The position numbers were made by a program, and so were the translations under genes. The notes below the pieces were generated by a model. The model was not told the origin of the DNA. It made no database searches and saw only the letters and a program-made list of their open reading frames with translations. Source: CAZTBB01 sp964611755 (GTDB taxonomy: Bacteria > Pseudomonadota > Alphaproteobacteria > Micavibrionales > Micavibrionaceae). Taken from it: a stretch of DNA of 18,714 nt. This document shows, in pieces, positions 1 to 5,738 of the stretch. The stretch spans positions 1-18,714 of the forward strand of contig CAZTBB010000033.1 of NCBI GenBank assembly GCA_964611755.1, written 5' to 3'. How positions within the stretch are numbered: the first letter of the stretch is position 1; every line of letters begins with the position of its first letter.

Positions 1-54
1 CCTCCGACCCCTTGCACCCCATGCAAGTGCGCTACCAGGCTGCGCCACGTTCCG
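1..54 (-). tRNA. tRNA-Pro, anticodon GGG, 3' part cut off by the window edge
   Basis: Read on the minus strand, the sequence starts with the acceptor arm CGGAACG at position 54, followed by TG and a D-arm with GCGC/GCGC stems around AGCCTGGTA. The anticodon stem CTTGC/GCAAG encloses the seven-base loop ATGGGGT, giving anticodon GGG. A five-base variable region GGGTC and the first T-stem strand GGAGG follow, and then the window ends. The T-loop, the second half of the acceptor stem and CCA lie outside. The cloverleaf so far fits bacterial tRNA-Pro, which reads CCC and CCU codons. Confidence 0.93.
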
Positions 55-72
55 AATTAAGATATGTATGAA

Positions 73-101
73 TAAATAGCGGAGTTGAGGATTTTTTACA
101 A
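73..101 (-). promoter_or_regulatory. possible promoter for tRNA-Pro
   Basis: On the minus strand a TTGTAA box (96-101) is followed after exactly 17 bases by TATTTA (73-78). This would start transcription about 14 bases before the mature tRNA 5' end. The match to sigma-70 consensus is only fair, and read-through from the regulator gene upstream is equally possible. I see no terminator between that gene and the tRNA. Confidence 0.28.
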
Positions 102-104
102 ACC

Positions 105-638
105 CTATTTCTCGTCCTTGATCATGCCACGCAATTCTTTAAGATCACCCAACATCGCATTCAGGATGGAACGCTGTTTCGAGCTTAGCGGTTGATCCTG
201 CTTTGTAGTGTTTTGCTGGGCTGCATAAGCTTGCGCCAAGTCAGGCTGGTCATTATTACTCGCCACGGGTGAGATTTCACTGACCTCTTCTTGTAGGACA
301 AAGTTCTTGCCGTGCTCACGCAACAATTTTTGAACACCTTTGATGGTATAGCCTTCCGTGTAGAGAAGTGTATGAATTTTCTTCAGTAGAGCCACATCTT
401 CCGGGCGGTAGTAACGACGCCCGCCACCACGTTTCAGCGGTCTGACTTGAGAGAATTTCGTCTCCCAAAAGCGCAAGACGTGCTGTTGGACATCCAGCTC
501 CTCTGCGACTTCGCTAATGGTACGAAAAGCCGATGCAGACTTACCGGAGCGCCCACGCTTGTTGTCTTCAGGCGATTGGGCCTGAGGCGTTGTGTTATCG
601 GATTGGCCTGCGGCACTGTAATTTTGCGACTGTGTCAT
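105..638 (-). CDS. MerR-family transcriptional regulator
   Basis: This is a DNA-binding regulator of 177 residues. A low-complexity polar N-terminus (about residues 1-35) precedes a MerR-type winged-helix domain at about residues 38-108. That domain contains the typical pattern of an SEVAEEL helix, VLRFWE, a basic wing GGGRRYYRPEDV, and a following helix with GYTIKGVQKLL. The C-terminal 70 residues are polar and end in a probable short coiled coil (LGDLKELRGMIKDE). There is no cysteine cluster of the metal-sensing MerR type. I chose the start at 638 because AAGGA lies eight bases upstream; the in-frame ATG at 647 sits directly against that site. The gene follows ihfA by 57 bases on the same strand, an order common in alphaproteobacteria. 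Its ligand and targets cannot be read from the sequence. Confidence 0.88.
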   Translation of the reverse strand: MTQSQNYSAAGQSDNTTPQAQSPEDNKRGRSGKSASAFRTISEVAEELDVQQHVLRFWETKFSQVRPLKRGGGRRYYRPEDVALLKKIHTLLYTEGYTIKGVQKLLREHGKNFVLQEEVSEISPVASNNDQPDLAQAYAAQQNTTKQDQPLSSKQRSILNAMLGDLKELRGMIKDEK

Positions 639-695
639 GACGATCATCCTTCAATGGTCGTTAAAATTTCTATCGTTTTAAAAACACCCGGGCAC

Positions 696-992
696 TTAAG
701 CATTACCGTTAATACGGTCTTTTAAGACATGTGAGGCCTTAAACACCAAAACCTTACGCGGAGAAATCGGCACTTCCACACCTGTTTTTGGGTTACGGCC
801 AATGCGCTCGCCTTTTTCACGAATGGAAAAGCTTCCAAATGAGCTGATTTTTACGTTATCCCCTGCGATCAATGCATTTGAAATTTCTTCCAGTACACTT
901 TCCACAAGATCGGATGACTCATTGCGTGACAAACCAACTTCTTCGTATACTGCTTCCGCCAGATCGGCGCGCGTGATTGTGCGTCCTTCCAT
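696..992 (-). CDS. ihfA: integration host factor subunit alpha
   Basis: This 98-residue protein of the HU/IHF family pairs with IHF-beta to bend DNA in nucleoid architecture, recombination and transcription control. Visible family features are the N-terminal ITRADLAEAVYEEVG helix, the GDNVKISSFGSF strand region and the beta-arm segment RIGRNPKTGVEVPI with its Asn-Pro tip. The C-terminal VLVFKASHVLKDRIN helix completes the family-sized protein. The start at 992 gives the normal N-terminus MEGRTITRADLAEAVYEEVG and has GGAG eight bases upstream. A longer reading to 1052 adds 20 hydrophobic residues foreign to the family. A promoter-like element stands just upstream. The MerR-type gene follows on the same strand. 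Confidence 0.96.
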   Translation of the reverse strand: MEGRTITRADLAEAVYEEVGLSRNESSDLVESVLEEISNALIAGDNVKISSFGSFSIREKGERIGRNPKTGVEVPISPRKVLVFKASHVLKDRINGNA

Positions 993-1023
993 GTCCAAAA
1001 CTCCATATAATTTGAATAAGACT

Positions 1024-1052
1024 ATGGTAGCGTTGATGATGATTATCGTCAA
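1024..1052 (-). promoter_or_regulatory. sigma-70-like promoter for ihfA
   Basis: On the minus strand TTGACG (1047-1052) is followed after exactly 17 bases by TACCAT (1024-1029). The start of transcription would fall about 25 bases before the ihfA start codon. The -35 box matches five of six consensus bases and the -10 box four of six. This suggests that ihfA and the MerR-type gene can be expressed apart from fabH upstream. Confidence 0.45.
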
Positions 1053-1103
1053 TAACTTATAGAGAATAAAAAGCTATTTTTTTCAAGAAACTAGGGGCTT
1101 TTT

Positions 1104-2069
1104 TTAATAGCGCACTAGCGCCGAACCCCACGTCAAACCGCCGCCCATCGCTTCTAGCAGCAGAGTTTGGCCCGGTTTGATTGAACCATTACGCACAGCA
1201 TGATCCAATGCCAGAGGAATGGATGCGGCAGAGGTGTTTCCATGCTCGCCAACGGTTACAACAACCTTATCCATGGACATGCTCAGCTTCTTGGCTGTGG
1301 CCTCAATAATACGGATATTGGCCTGATGTGGCACCAACCAATCCACATCCTCCGGAGATAGGTTGTTAGCACTAAGCGCCTCTTCAACAGCACCGGCCAT
1401 ATAAGCCACCGCATGTTTGAAAACTTCCTTCCCATGCATCACAACATGGCCGCTATCACCCGTAGAGGATGTTCCGCCATCTGTGTAAAGCAAATCACGC
1501 TGCGTGCCGTTTGCATAAAGATGCGTTGTGGCGACACCGCGATCTGTGGCCTCTTGCGCCTCGAGAATAACGGCCCCTGCCCCATCGCCGAAGAGGACGC
1601 ATGTCGTTCGGTCTTCCCAATTCAGAATCGATGACATTTTTTCCGCGCCAATAACCAAAACGCGCTTGGACTGACCGGTTTGGATAAAGCTATTGGCCAC
1701 GCTCAACGCATAGACAAATCCGGTGCACACCGCCTGCACATCAAAGGCAATCCCCACCGGAGCGCCAAGGTCGGATTGCACCTTTACGGCCACGGATGGG
1801 AATGTTTGATCCGGCGTTGTTGTGGCCACAATGATGGTATCGATATCACTCGCGCTCTTAGACGCAGCTTCCAGTGCTTTTTTAGCCGCCTCAACAGCCA
1901 TATCCCCCGATGTTTGATCATCAGCCGCAATATGGCGTTGTTTGATGCCGCTGCGCTGCTGGATCCACTCATCCGAGGTCTCCACCATCTTTTCAAGGTC
2001 TTTATTGCTCAGAACTTTTTCGGGAAGATAGCTTCCTGTTCCAATGATAACGGCTTTAGGCTGGCTCAT
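1104..2069 (-). CDS. fabH: beta-ketoacyl-ACP synthase III
   Basis: This cytosolic enzyme condenses acetyl-CoA with malonyl-ACP and so starts type II fatty acid synthesis. The 321-residue length is normal for the family. The thiolase-fold Cys-His-Asn triad is complete: Cys115 in VQAVCTGF, His248 in VPHQANIRI and Asn278 in GEHGNTSAAS. The N-terminal GTGSYLPEKVLSN and the C-terminal GGGLTWGSALVRY are also typical of FabH. The gene lies 27 bases downstream of plsX on the same strand. The plsX-fabH pair is widespread and couples acyl-chain initiation with phosphatidic acid synthesis. I see no missing residue or disruption. Confidence 0.98.
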   Translation of the reverse strand: MSQPKAVIIGTGSYLPEKVLSNKDLEKMVETSDEWIQQRSGIKQRHIAADDQTSGDMAVEAAKKALEAASKSASDIDTIIVATTTPDQTFPSVAVKVQSDLGAPVGIAFDVQAVCTGFVYALSVANSFIQTGQSKRVLVIGAEKMSSILNWEDRTTCVLFGDGAGAVILEAQEATDRGVATTHLYANGTQRDLLYTDGGTSSTGDSGHVVMHGKEVFKHAVAYMAGAVEEALSANNLSPEDVDWLVPHQANIRIIEATAKKLSMSMDKVVVTVGEHGNTSAASIPLALDHAVRNGSIKPGQTLLLEAMGGGLTWGSALVRY

Positions 2070-2096
2070 AGATTTTTAAATTCACTAATTGGTTAC

Positions 2097-3149
2097 TTAA
2101 GATAGGAAACTATCCTGACTCATCAGATGATTAATCTCATCCGTGACTTGTTTTATATAACCCTGACGGGCCAAACGACAAGCCAAAAATATGGCACTGG
2201 CAAAACCGACATCATCGCTGCCGCCATGGCTTTTGACGCATATCCCATTCAGCCCGAGAAAAACGCCGCCATTATAGAGGCGCGGGTCCATGCGGTTCTT
2301 AAAACGCTTTAAGGCACCAAAGGAAAATAAGCCCCCAATCATCGCCAAAAGATCACCCTTCATGCTTTGCTTGAAGACCGAGCTCACAAATTTCCCGGTG
2401 CCTTCCGTGGCTTTTAGGGCGATATTTCCGGCATAGCCATCGCTGACGATGACATCGACTGTGCCCTTCATAATATCCGTACCCTCAACAAAGCCGTAAT
2501 ATTGCCCTGGAATCTCAACGCGCGAGAGAATATCCGCCGCGGCGCGGACATGATCCGGGCCTTTGGTATCTTCTGTGCCTACATTCAATAGCCCGACACT
2601 CGGGCTGCTCAGCTTCTTTTGAACCTTCGCAAAAATGGCACCCAAAACGGCAAATTGCGCGAGGTTTTCTGCATCTACCAAAACATTAGCACCAAGGTCC
2701 AGCATGATCGTATCTGTGCCCTGTGTAGGAAAAATACTGGCAATGGCAGGCCTGTGAATTCCCGGTACGGATTTCAGCACAATTTTGGCCATAGCCATCA
2801 AAGCGCCGGTATTCCCTGCCGAGACCATGGCATGGGCCTGTCCGTCACGCACGGCCTCGATTGCAAGGCGCATGCTGGAGCCTTTCCCTGCACGCAGGGC
2901 GGCTGAGGGCTTTTCATCATTGGCAATAAACTTATCTGTGTGATGAATGGTCGAGCGTGCTTCCAGCTCCTTGAAATTGGAAAGCTGCTCCCGAATGGCG
3001 CTTTCCTTACCAAACATCAGGAAATGAACATCTTTGTGGCGCTCCAGCACTTTGGCGGCAGCCGGTATAACACTGGCAGGGCCAATATCACCGCCCATAG
3101 CATCAAGGGCAATCGTAATAGTTTGGTTACTGGCAATGAGTTCTGACAC
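2097..3149 (-). CDS. plsX: phosphate acyltransferase PlsX
   Basis: PlsX converts acyl-ACP and phosphate to acyl-phosphate, the donor for the glycerol-3-phosphate acyltransferase PlsY, at the inner face of the membrane. The protein of 350 residues opens with the signature DAMGGD (residues 16-21). It also contains SAGNTGALMA, GIHRPAIAS, LNVGTEDTKG, SDGYAGNIALKATEG and a C-terminal GGVFLGLNGICVKSHG, all family hallmarks. Translation starts at a GTG codon (3147-3149) preceded by AAGGAG at good spacing. fabH follows 27 bases downstream. A terminator-like hairpin and a TATACT element (minus strand, 3185-3190) lie upstream, so plsX may have its own promoter apart from rpmF. Confidence 0.97.
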   Translation of the reverse strand: MSELIASNQTITIALDAMGGDIGPASVIPAAAKVLERHKDVHFLMFGKESAIREQLSNFKELEARSTIHHTDKFIANDEKPSAALRAGKGSSMRLAIEAVRDGQAHAMVSAGNTGALMAMAKIVLKSVPGIHRPAIASIFPTQGTDTIMLDLGANVLVDAENLAQFAVLGAIFAKVQKKLSSPSVGLLNVGTEDTKGPDHVRAAADILSRVEIPGQYYGFVEGTDIMKGTVDVIVSDGYAGNIALKATEGTGKFVSSVFKQSMKGDLLAMIGGLFSFGALKRFKNRMDPRLYNGGVFLGLNGICVKSHGGSDDVGFASAIFLACRLARQGYIKQVTDEINHLMSQDSFLS

Positions 3150-3205
3150 CGAGGGTCTCCTTCAAATCATCTGTGGCACTCTGGAGTATAGCAGCCATAA
3201 AACAC

Positions 3206-3242
3206 AAAACCAGCGCATTCTTTATTCAAATGCACTGGTTTT
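3206..3242 (-). terminator. intrinsic terminator after rpmF
   Basis: Two 14-base arms (3206-3219 and 3229-3242) flank a nine-base loop. Read as minus-strand RNA, all 14 pairs form, with one G-U wobble. Read as plus-strand RNA, the same position is a C-A mismatch. This favours action on the minus strand, where GTGTTTTATG follows the stem. The structure lies 45 bases after the rpmF stop codon. The plus side also carries a T-run (about 3245-3253), so some two-way function is possible. Confidence 0.55.
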
Positions 3243-3287
3243 AAATTTTTTTATTGCACAATGGCTTAGATTATAAACGCAGACCGA

Positions 3288-3467
3288 TTAGTCGCGTGCT
3301 TCGATAACCTGCTTGCCTTTGTACATGCCTGTTTTAAGGTCAATATGGTGACGACGCTTTGGCTCACCGGAGTGTTGATCCTCAACCCAGTTTGTTTCTT
3401 TCAGACCATCATGTGCGCGGCGCATGTTGCGCTTAGATGGAGTTGTTTTACGCTTTGGAACTGCCAT
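3288..3467 (-). CDS. rpmF: 50S ribosomal protein L32
   Basis: A 59-residue basic protein begins MAVPKRKTTPSKRNMRRAHD and ends in KGKQVIEARD. This matches the alphaproteobacterial form of L32, including VPKRKTTPSKR and the later PKRRHH segment. It lacks the zinc-binding cysteines found in some L32 forms, as is usual in this class. An AAGG sequence lies upstream of the ATG at 3467. The gene sits between the DUF177 gene and plsX, the classic yceD-rpmF-plsX-fabH order, linking ribosome supply to lipid synthesis. A 7-bp hairpin occupies its leader and a terminator-like hairpin follows it. Confidence 0.96.
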   Translation of the reverse strand: MAVPKRKTTPSKRNMRRAHDGLKETNWVEDQHSGEPKRRHHIDLKTGMYKGKQVIEARD

Positions 3468-3493
3468 GGTTCTAACCTTCTTAATTCATATAT

Positions 3494-3511
3494 GCGTTCA
3501 TCATTGAACGC
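3494..3511 (-). promoter_or_regulatory. perfect hairpin in the rpmF leader
   Basis: The inverted repeat GCGTTCA (3494-3500), TCAT loop, TGAACGC (3505-3511) lies 27 bases upstream of the rpmF start codon. It falls between the putative promoter and the ribosome binding site. It could be an operator or an RNA leader structure. No T-run follows it, so it is not an ordinary terminator. Confidence 0.4.
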
Positions 3512-3521
3512 GAAGTGACAT

Positions 3522-3550
3522 TTGATAACGAATTCTGAGCCTCAGTGCAA
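3522..3550 (-). promoter_or_regulatory. possible rpmF promoter
   Basis: On the minus strand TTGCAC (3545-3550) and TATCAA (3522-3527) are separated by exactly 17 bases. Transcription would start just upstream of the leader hairpin at 3494-3511. The box matches are moderate, and the unit could also be read through from the DUF177 gene, whose stop codon lies at 3577-3579. Confidence 0.3.
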
Positions 3551-3576
3551 GAAAAATCTATGACTTTTCTTGATCT

Positions 3577-4161
3577 TTACTGCTCCTCGAGCTTATCACG
3601 CCAATCCTTCAGGGCTGCAAATGGGTTTTTGCGCTCTTCTGCTGCCCCCTCATGTGGCTTATCATCGCCGTGCTCATAATGCACACCTTCCGCATGTGGA
3701 TATGGATCAAGCGCCAAAGCCAGATGTTCTGCAATAACATCAACCAGATCTATTTGACCATCAATAATCACTTCGGGATCATCTTCCTCATCCAGGATTG
3801 GAAGCTCTTTTTGCCCCTTCTTCATGAGCTGCATATGGCGGGCCTTAGCCATCGAAACAGGCCCCTCTTCATCGATGAACCAAGCTTCAACCTTTTCCTC
3901 AATATGCGCAGGAACAGGATCGAGGCTTACCACACATTGCTGAACTACATCGGCCTTAAGATTGCCCTTCACATTTATTTTGCCGGATACAAGCACAATT
4001 TCTATCTGCGCCTCTAAAGCTTTAATGGACTCTATCCCAAGGCGCTCTGTTAACTCTGCGCATTGTGAGACATCGGCATTAATCGTAATATGCTGTGCCT
4101 CTTCTGTGATGCTGTCCTGGTTGACCCTGTAAGACCAATGCTGTTTATCGCCTTCGCTCAT
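3577..4161 (-). CDS. DUF177 / YceD family protein
   Basis: This is a 194-residue acidic protein encoded immediately before rpmF, the standard position for DUF177 (YceD) genes. A central QQCVVSLDPV segment (one cysteine, where other family members have more) is followed by an acidic stretch with GPVS, then EVIIDGQIDLVDVIAEHLALALDPYPH and a terminal NPFAALKDWRDKL, all typical of the family. Family members have been linked to accumulation of large-subunit ribosomal RNA, including in plastids; the exact activity is not settled. Its start codon overlaps the stop codon of the chaperone gene by four bases (ATGA), which implies coupled translation. The rpmF start lies about 110 bases downstream. Confidence 0.9.
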   Translation of the reverse strand: MSEGDKQHWSYRVNQDSITEEAQHITINADVSQCAELTERLGIESIKALEAQIEIVLVSGKINVKGNLKADVVQQCVVSLDPVPAHIEEKVEAWFIDEEGPVSMAKARHMQLMKKGQKELPILDEEDDPEVIIDGQIDLVDVIAEHLALALDPYPHAEGVHYEHGDDKPHEGAAEERKNPFAALKDWRDKLEEQ

Positions 4162-4694
4162 GGTTTGATACTCCCGAAAGTAAAATCAGCTTTTGCAATA
4201 GCTGAAAAATCCAATCCGCTCAAACTTTTTATATGTGTCTGCATATAAAGCGCAATCGCTTTGACACCGTCCGGATTGGGTTGACCCGCCTTGCGGTAAA
4301 TATTCCTTTCAATGGCCTCTTCTAAACGGCCCGCCTCCAATGCCTCTTTGTAGGCATGCATGCGCCCGTTAAAGGCAACCATCATCTTTTTGATCTGTTT
4401 GGGAACCCCCATATCACCAAAGCCCATTTCGCGTAAGTTTTGATCCATCTGTTTGAATGTTTCATCAAAAAGATCCTGTGAGAGCTCTTTTGCCTGCTCC
4501 GCAGGGCTCACATCCAAAAGACGGTTTAAAATCATAAAAATATGAATCATCAACAGATCAAAATGCCCATCCAGATCATCGGGCACGTCATAACGCTCAT
4601 AAAACTGGGGATGACGCGCCGCCTCTATCGATAAAAAATACAGCGCTTCCGCTTCTTTTCCGTAGGTATTTTTGACTTTCGTTAGACCAAACAT
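4158..4694 (-). CDS. ubiquinol-cytochrome c chaperone (CBP3 type)
   Basis: This is a 178-residue protein of the CBP3 / ubiquinol-cytochrome c chaperone family, whose mitochondrial member helps cytochrome b and complex III assembly. The family core is visible: an N-terminal EALYFLSIEAARHPQFYERYD, then VPDDLDGHFDLLMIHIFMIL and NRLLD, then DLFDETFKQMDQNLREMGFGDMGVPKQIKKM and an amphipathic helical C-terminus. There is no signal peptide or transmembrane segment, so it probably acts in the cytoplasm or at the inner membrane surface. It is divergent from bamE and overlaps the DUF177 gene by four bases, an arrangement frequent in alphaproteobacteria. The bacterial function is inferred from the family. 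Confidence 0.9.
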   Translation of the reverse strand: MFGLTKVKNTYGKEAEALYFLSIEAARHPQFYERYDVPDDLDGHFDLLMIHIFMILNRLLDVSPAEQAKELSQDLFDETFKQMDQNLREMGFGDMGVPKQIKKMMVAFNGRMHAYKEALEAGRLEEAIERNIYRKAGQPNPDGVKAIALYMQTHIKSLSGLDFSAIAKADFTFGSIKP

Positions 4695-4752
4695 TGTTTT
4701 CCTTACATGAAACAGATATAGATTTTTCTATTAGTTTATATAGTGACAAGCG

Positions 4753-4768
4753 CTCTGGATCGCCAGAG
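4753..4768 (+). promoter_or_regulatory. perfect hairpin or operator upstream of bamE
   Basis: CTCTGG (4753-4758), ATCG, CCAGAG (4763-4768) forms a perfect 6-bp stem with a tetraloop. It lies 21 bases upstream of the bamE start codon, in the 95-base divergent interval between bamE and the chaperone gene. Its role is unknown. It could be an operator shared by both directions or a leader structure near the bamE ribosome binding site (AAGGG at about 4778). Confidence 0.35.
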
Positions 4769-4789
4769 TTAATTTATAAGGGTTTTGAA

Positions 4790-5254
4790 ATGGGTTTATC
4801 GAATAGTTCGAAAAAAGGAATTCTCAATACACTCGTTATTTGCGGGCTTGGTGTCTCGGCACTGGGTGCCTGCACGCCAGTTTCCTCTCAACGTGGCAAT
4901 ATGGTGCAAGATTTTGCCCTCGCGGATATTCAGGTCGGCCAAAGCACGAAATCCGATGTCATGCGCACACTCGGCTCTCCTACGACCAAATCTCCGTTTG
5001 ATGAGAACACATGGTACTATATGGGTCAGAAAAAGGAAAAGCGCGGCATTCTTGACCCCAAAGTCGTAGAAGAGCGCATTGTTGTTGCCACATTTAATGC
5101 CGATGGAGTGCTTGATACGCTTCAGGATGTAAGCCCGGATCGCATTGATGTGCCAATCGCGGATTCGGCCACGCCGACCTATGGTAATGAAGCATCGATT
5201 TTGCAGGAATTCTTTGGCAATCTCGGTAAATTCAATCCGCAAACACCCGAATAA
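4790..5254 (+). CDS. bamE: outer membrane assembly lipoprotein BamE (SmpA/OmlA)
   Basis: BamE is a lipoprotein subunit of the BAM complex, which inserts beta-barrel proteins in the outer membrane. From the ATG at 4790 the protein has 154 residues. It starts with a lysine-containing n-region and a hydrophobic stretch that ends in the lipobox LGAC, so the mature protein would be lipidated on that cysteine (about residue 27). The SmpA/OmlA domain follows: DIQVGQSTKSDVMRTLGSPT, then TWYYMGQKKE and an IVVATFNADGVLDTL strand pair. The tail to EFFGNLGKFNPQTPE is polar. An in-frame ATG at 4694 would put 32 residues ahead of the signal peptide and overlap the divergent chaperone start; AAGGG before 4790 supports the shorter form. 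It is the only plus-strand gene in the first 15 kb. Confidence 0.93.
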   Translation: MGLSNSSKKGILNTLVICGLGVSALGACTPVSSQRGNMVQDFALADIQVGQSTKSDVMRTLGSPTTKSPFDENTWYYMGQKKEKRGILDPKVVEERIVVATFNADGVLDTLQDVSPDRIDVPIADSATPTYGNEASILQEFFGNLGKFNPQTPE

Positions 5255-5464
5255 TTAATCACCCCTCAGAAAGTCAGGTGTCATTCTGTCGTAAGCATGC
5301 GCTATGTGAGCCTCAAGATTCGCAGGCGGGTCTCCCGACCAGTCTGAATGATCTTTCACCCATGCTGCAGTTCCGGCCACAGCAGGCATGGCTGCCGTTA
5401 GTGATGCAGATGCAATGAATGCACAGGCCAGATCTATTGATGTAATTCCTTTTTTCTCACTCAT
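5255..5464 (-). CDS. small hypothetical protein with N-terminal hydrophobic segment
   Basis: I do not recognise this 69-residue protein. Residues about 10-30 (from IDLACAFIASAS to AMPAVAG) form a hydrophobic, alanine-rich stretch like a signal peptide or a single membrane anchor. The rest is polar and aspartate-rich (WVKDHSDWSGDPP, AYDRMTPDFLRGD) and would lie in the periplasm if exported. The gene starts ten bases after the stop codon of the 50-residue gene upstream, so the two probably form one transcript. Its stop codon abuts the bamE stop codon tail to tail with no base between. It could be a non-functional reading frame, but the hydrophobic pattern and close spacing argue for a real gene. 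Confidence 0.55.
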   Translation of the reverse strand: MSEKKGITSIDLACAFIASASLTAAMPAVAGTAAWVKDHSDWSGDPPANLEAHIAHAYDRMTPDFLRGD

Positions 5465-5474
5465 TACTCAAACT

Positions 5475-5627
5475 CTATTGTGACAATTGTGACAATGCTA
5501 TTGCTGTCACCAGTAATATGGTTGTCGCTGCCACAGCGCCAGCAACAAGAACGCCCTCCTGGCTAGTAGCTTTATCAAAGCTTTTACCTAAGCCTGTATC
5601 CCAAAAACTCTTCTTCTCTTTAGACAT
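5475..5627 (-). CDS. small single-pass membrane protein, hypothetical
   Basis: This is a 50-residue protein of unknown family. A charged N-terminus (MSKEKKSFWDTGLGKSFDKA) is followed by one strong transmembrane helix, roughly residues 25-46 (VLVAGAVAATTILLVTAIAL), and a short QLSQ tail. The ATG at 5627 was chosen because AAGGAAAG precedes it at good spacing; an upstream in-frame ATG at 5657 has no comparable site. The gene lies just past the hppA terminator and ten bases before the 69-residue gene, so it needs its own promoter or hppA read-through. The last codons contain an exact tandem 9-base repeat. A link to pyrophosphatase function is possible from position only. Confidence 0.6.
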   Translation of the reverse strand: MSKEKKSFWDTGLGKSFDKATSQEGVLVAGAVAATTILLVTAIALSQLSQ

Positions 5628-5677
5628 AAAACTTTCCTTAGAGTTCATTCCTAGCAAAGCAAGGTTTTCAAAACAAT

Positions 5678-5711
5678 AAAAAAGCCCCGCACTCTCTCAA
5701 GCGCGGGGCTT
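5678..5711 (-). terminator. intrinsic terminator of hppA
   Basis: A 9-bp GC-rich stem, AAGCCCCGC (5682-5690) against GCGGGGCTT (5703-5711), has a 12-base loop. On the minus strand the stem is followed by a run of T (5678-5683) and further T-rich sequence. It lies 28 bases after the hppA stop codon and is a textbook rho-independent terminator. The plus strand has only an interrupted T stretch after the stem. Confidence 0.92.
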
Positions 5712-5738
5712 CTTCAATTCTATTTATTACAATATGGT

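Noticed and set aside
993..1052. N-terminal extension of ihfA to an ATG at 1052
   Set aside because: The added residues are hydrophobic, absent from IHF, and overlap the best promoter candidate; the ATG at 992 has a proper ribosome binding site.
1075..1110. Weak hairpin AAAAAGC/GCTTTTT between fabH and ihfA as a terminator
   Set aside because: The stem has only two G-C pairs, a loop over 20 bases long and no separate T-run on the fabH strand.
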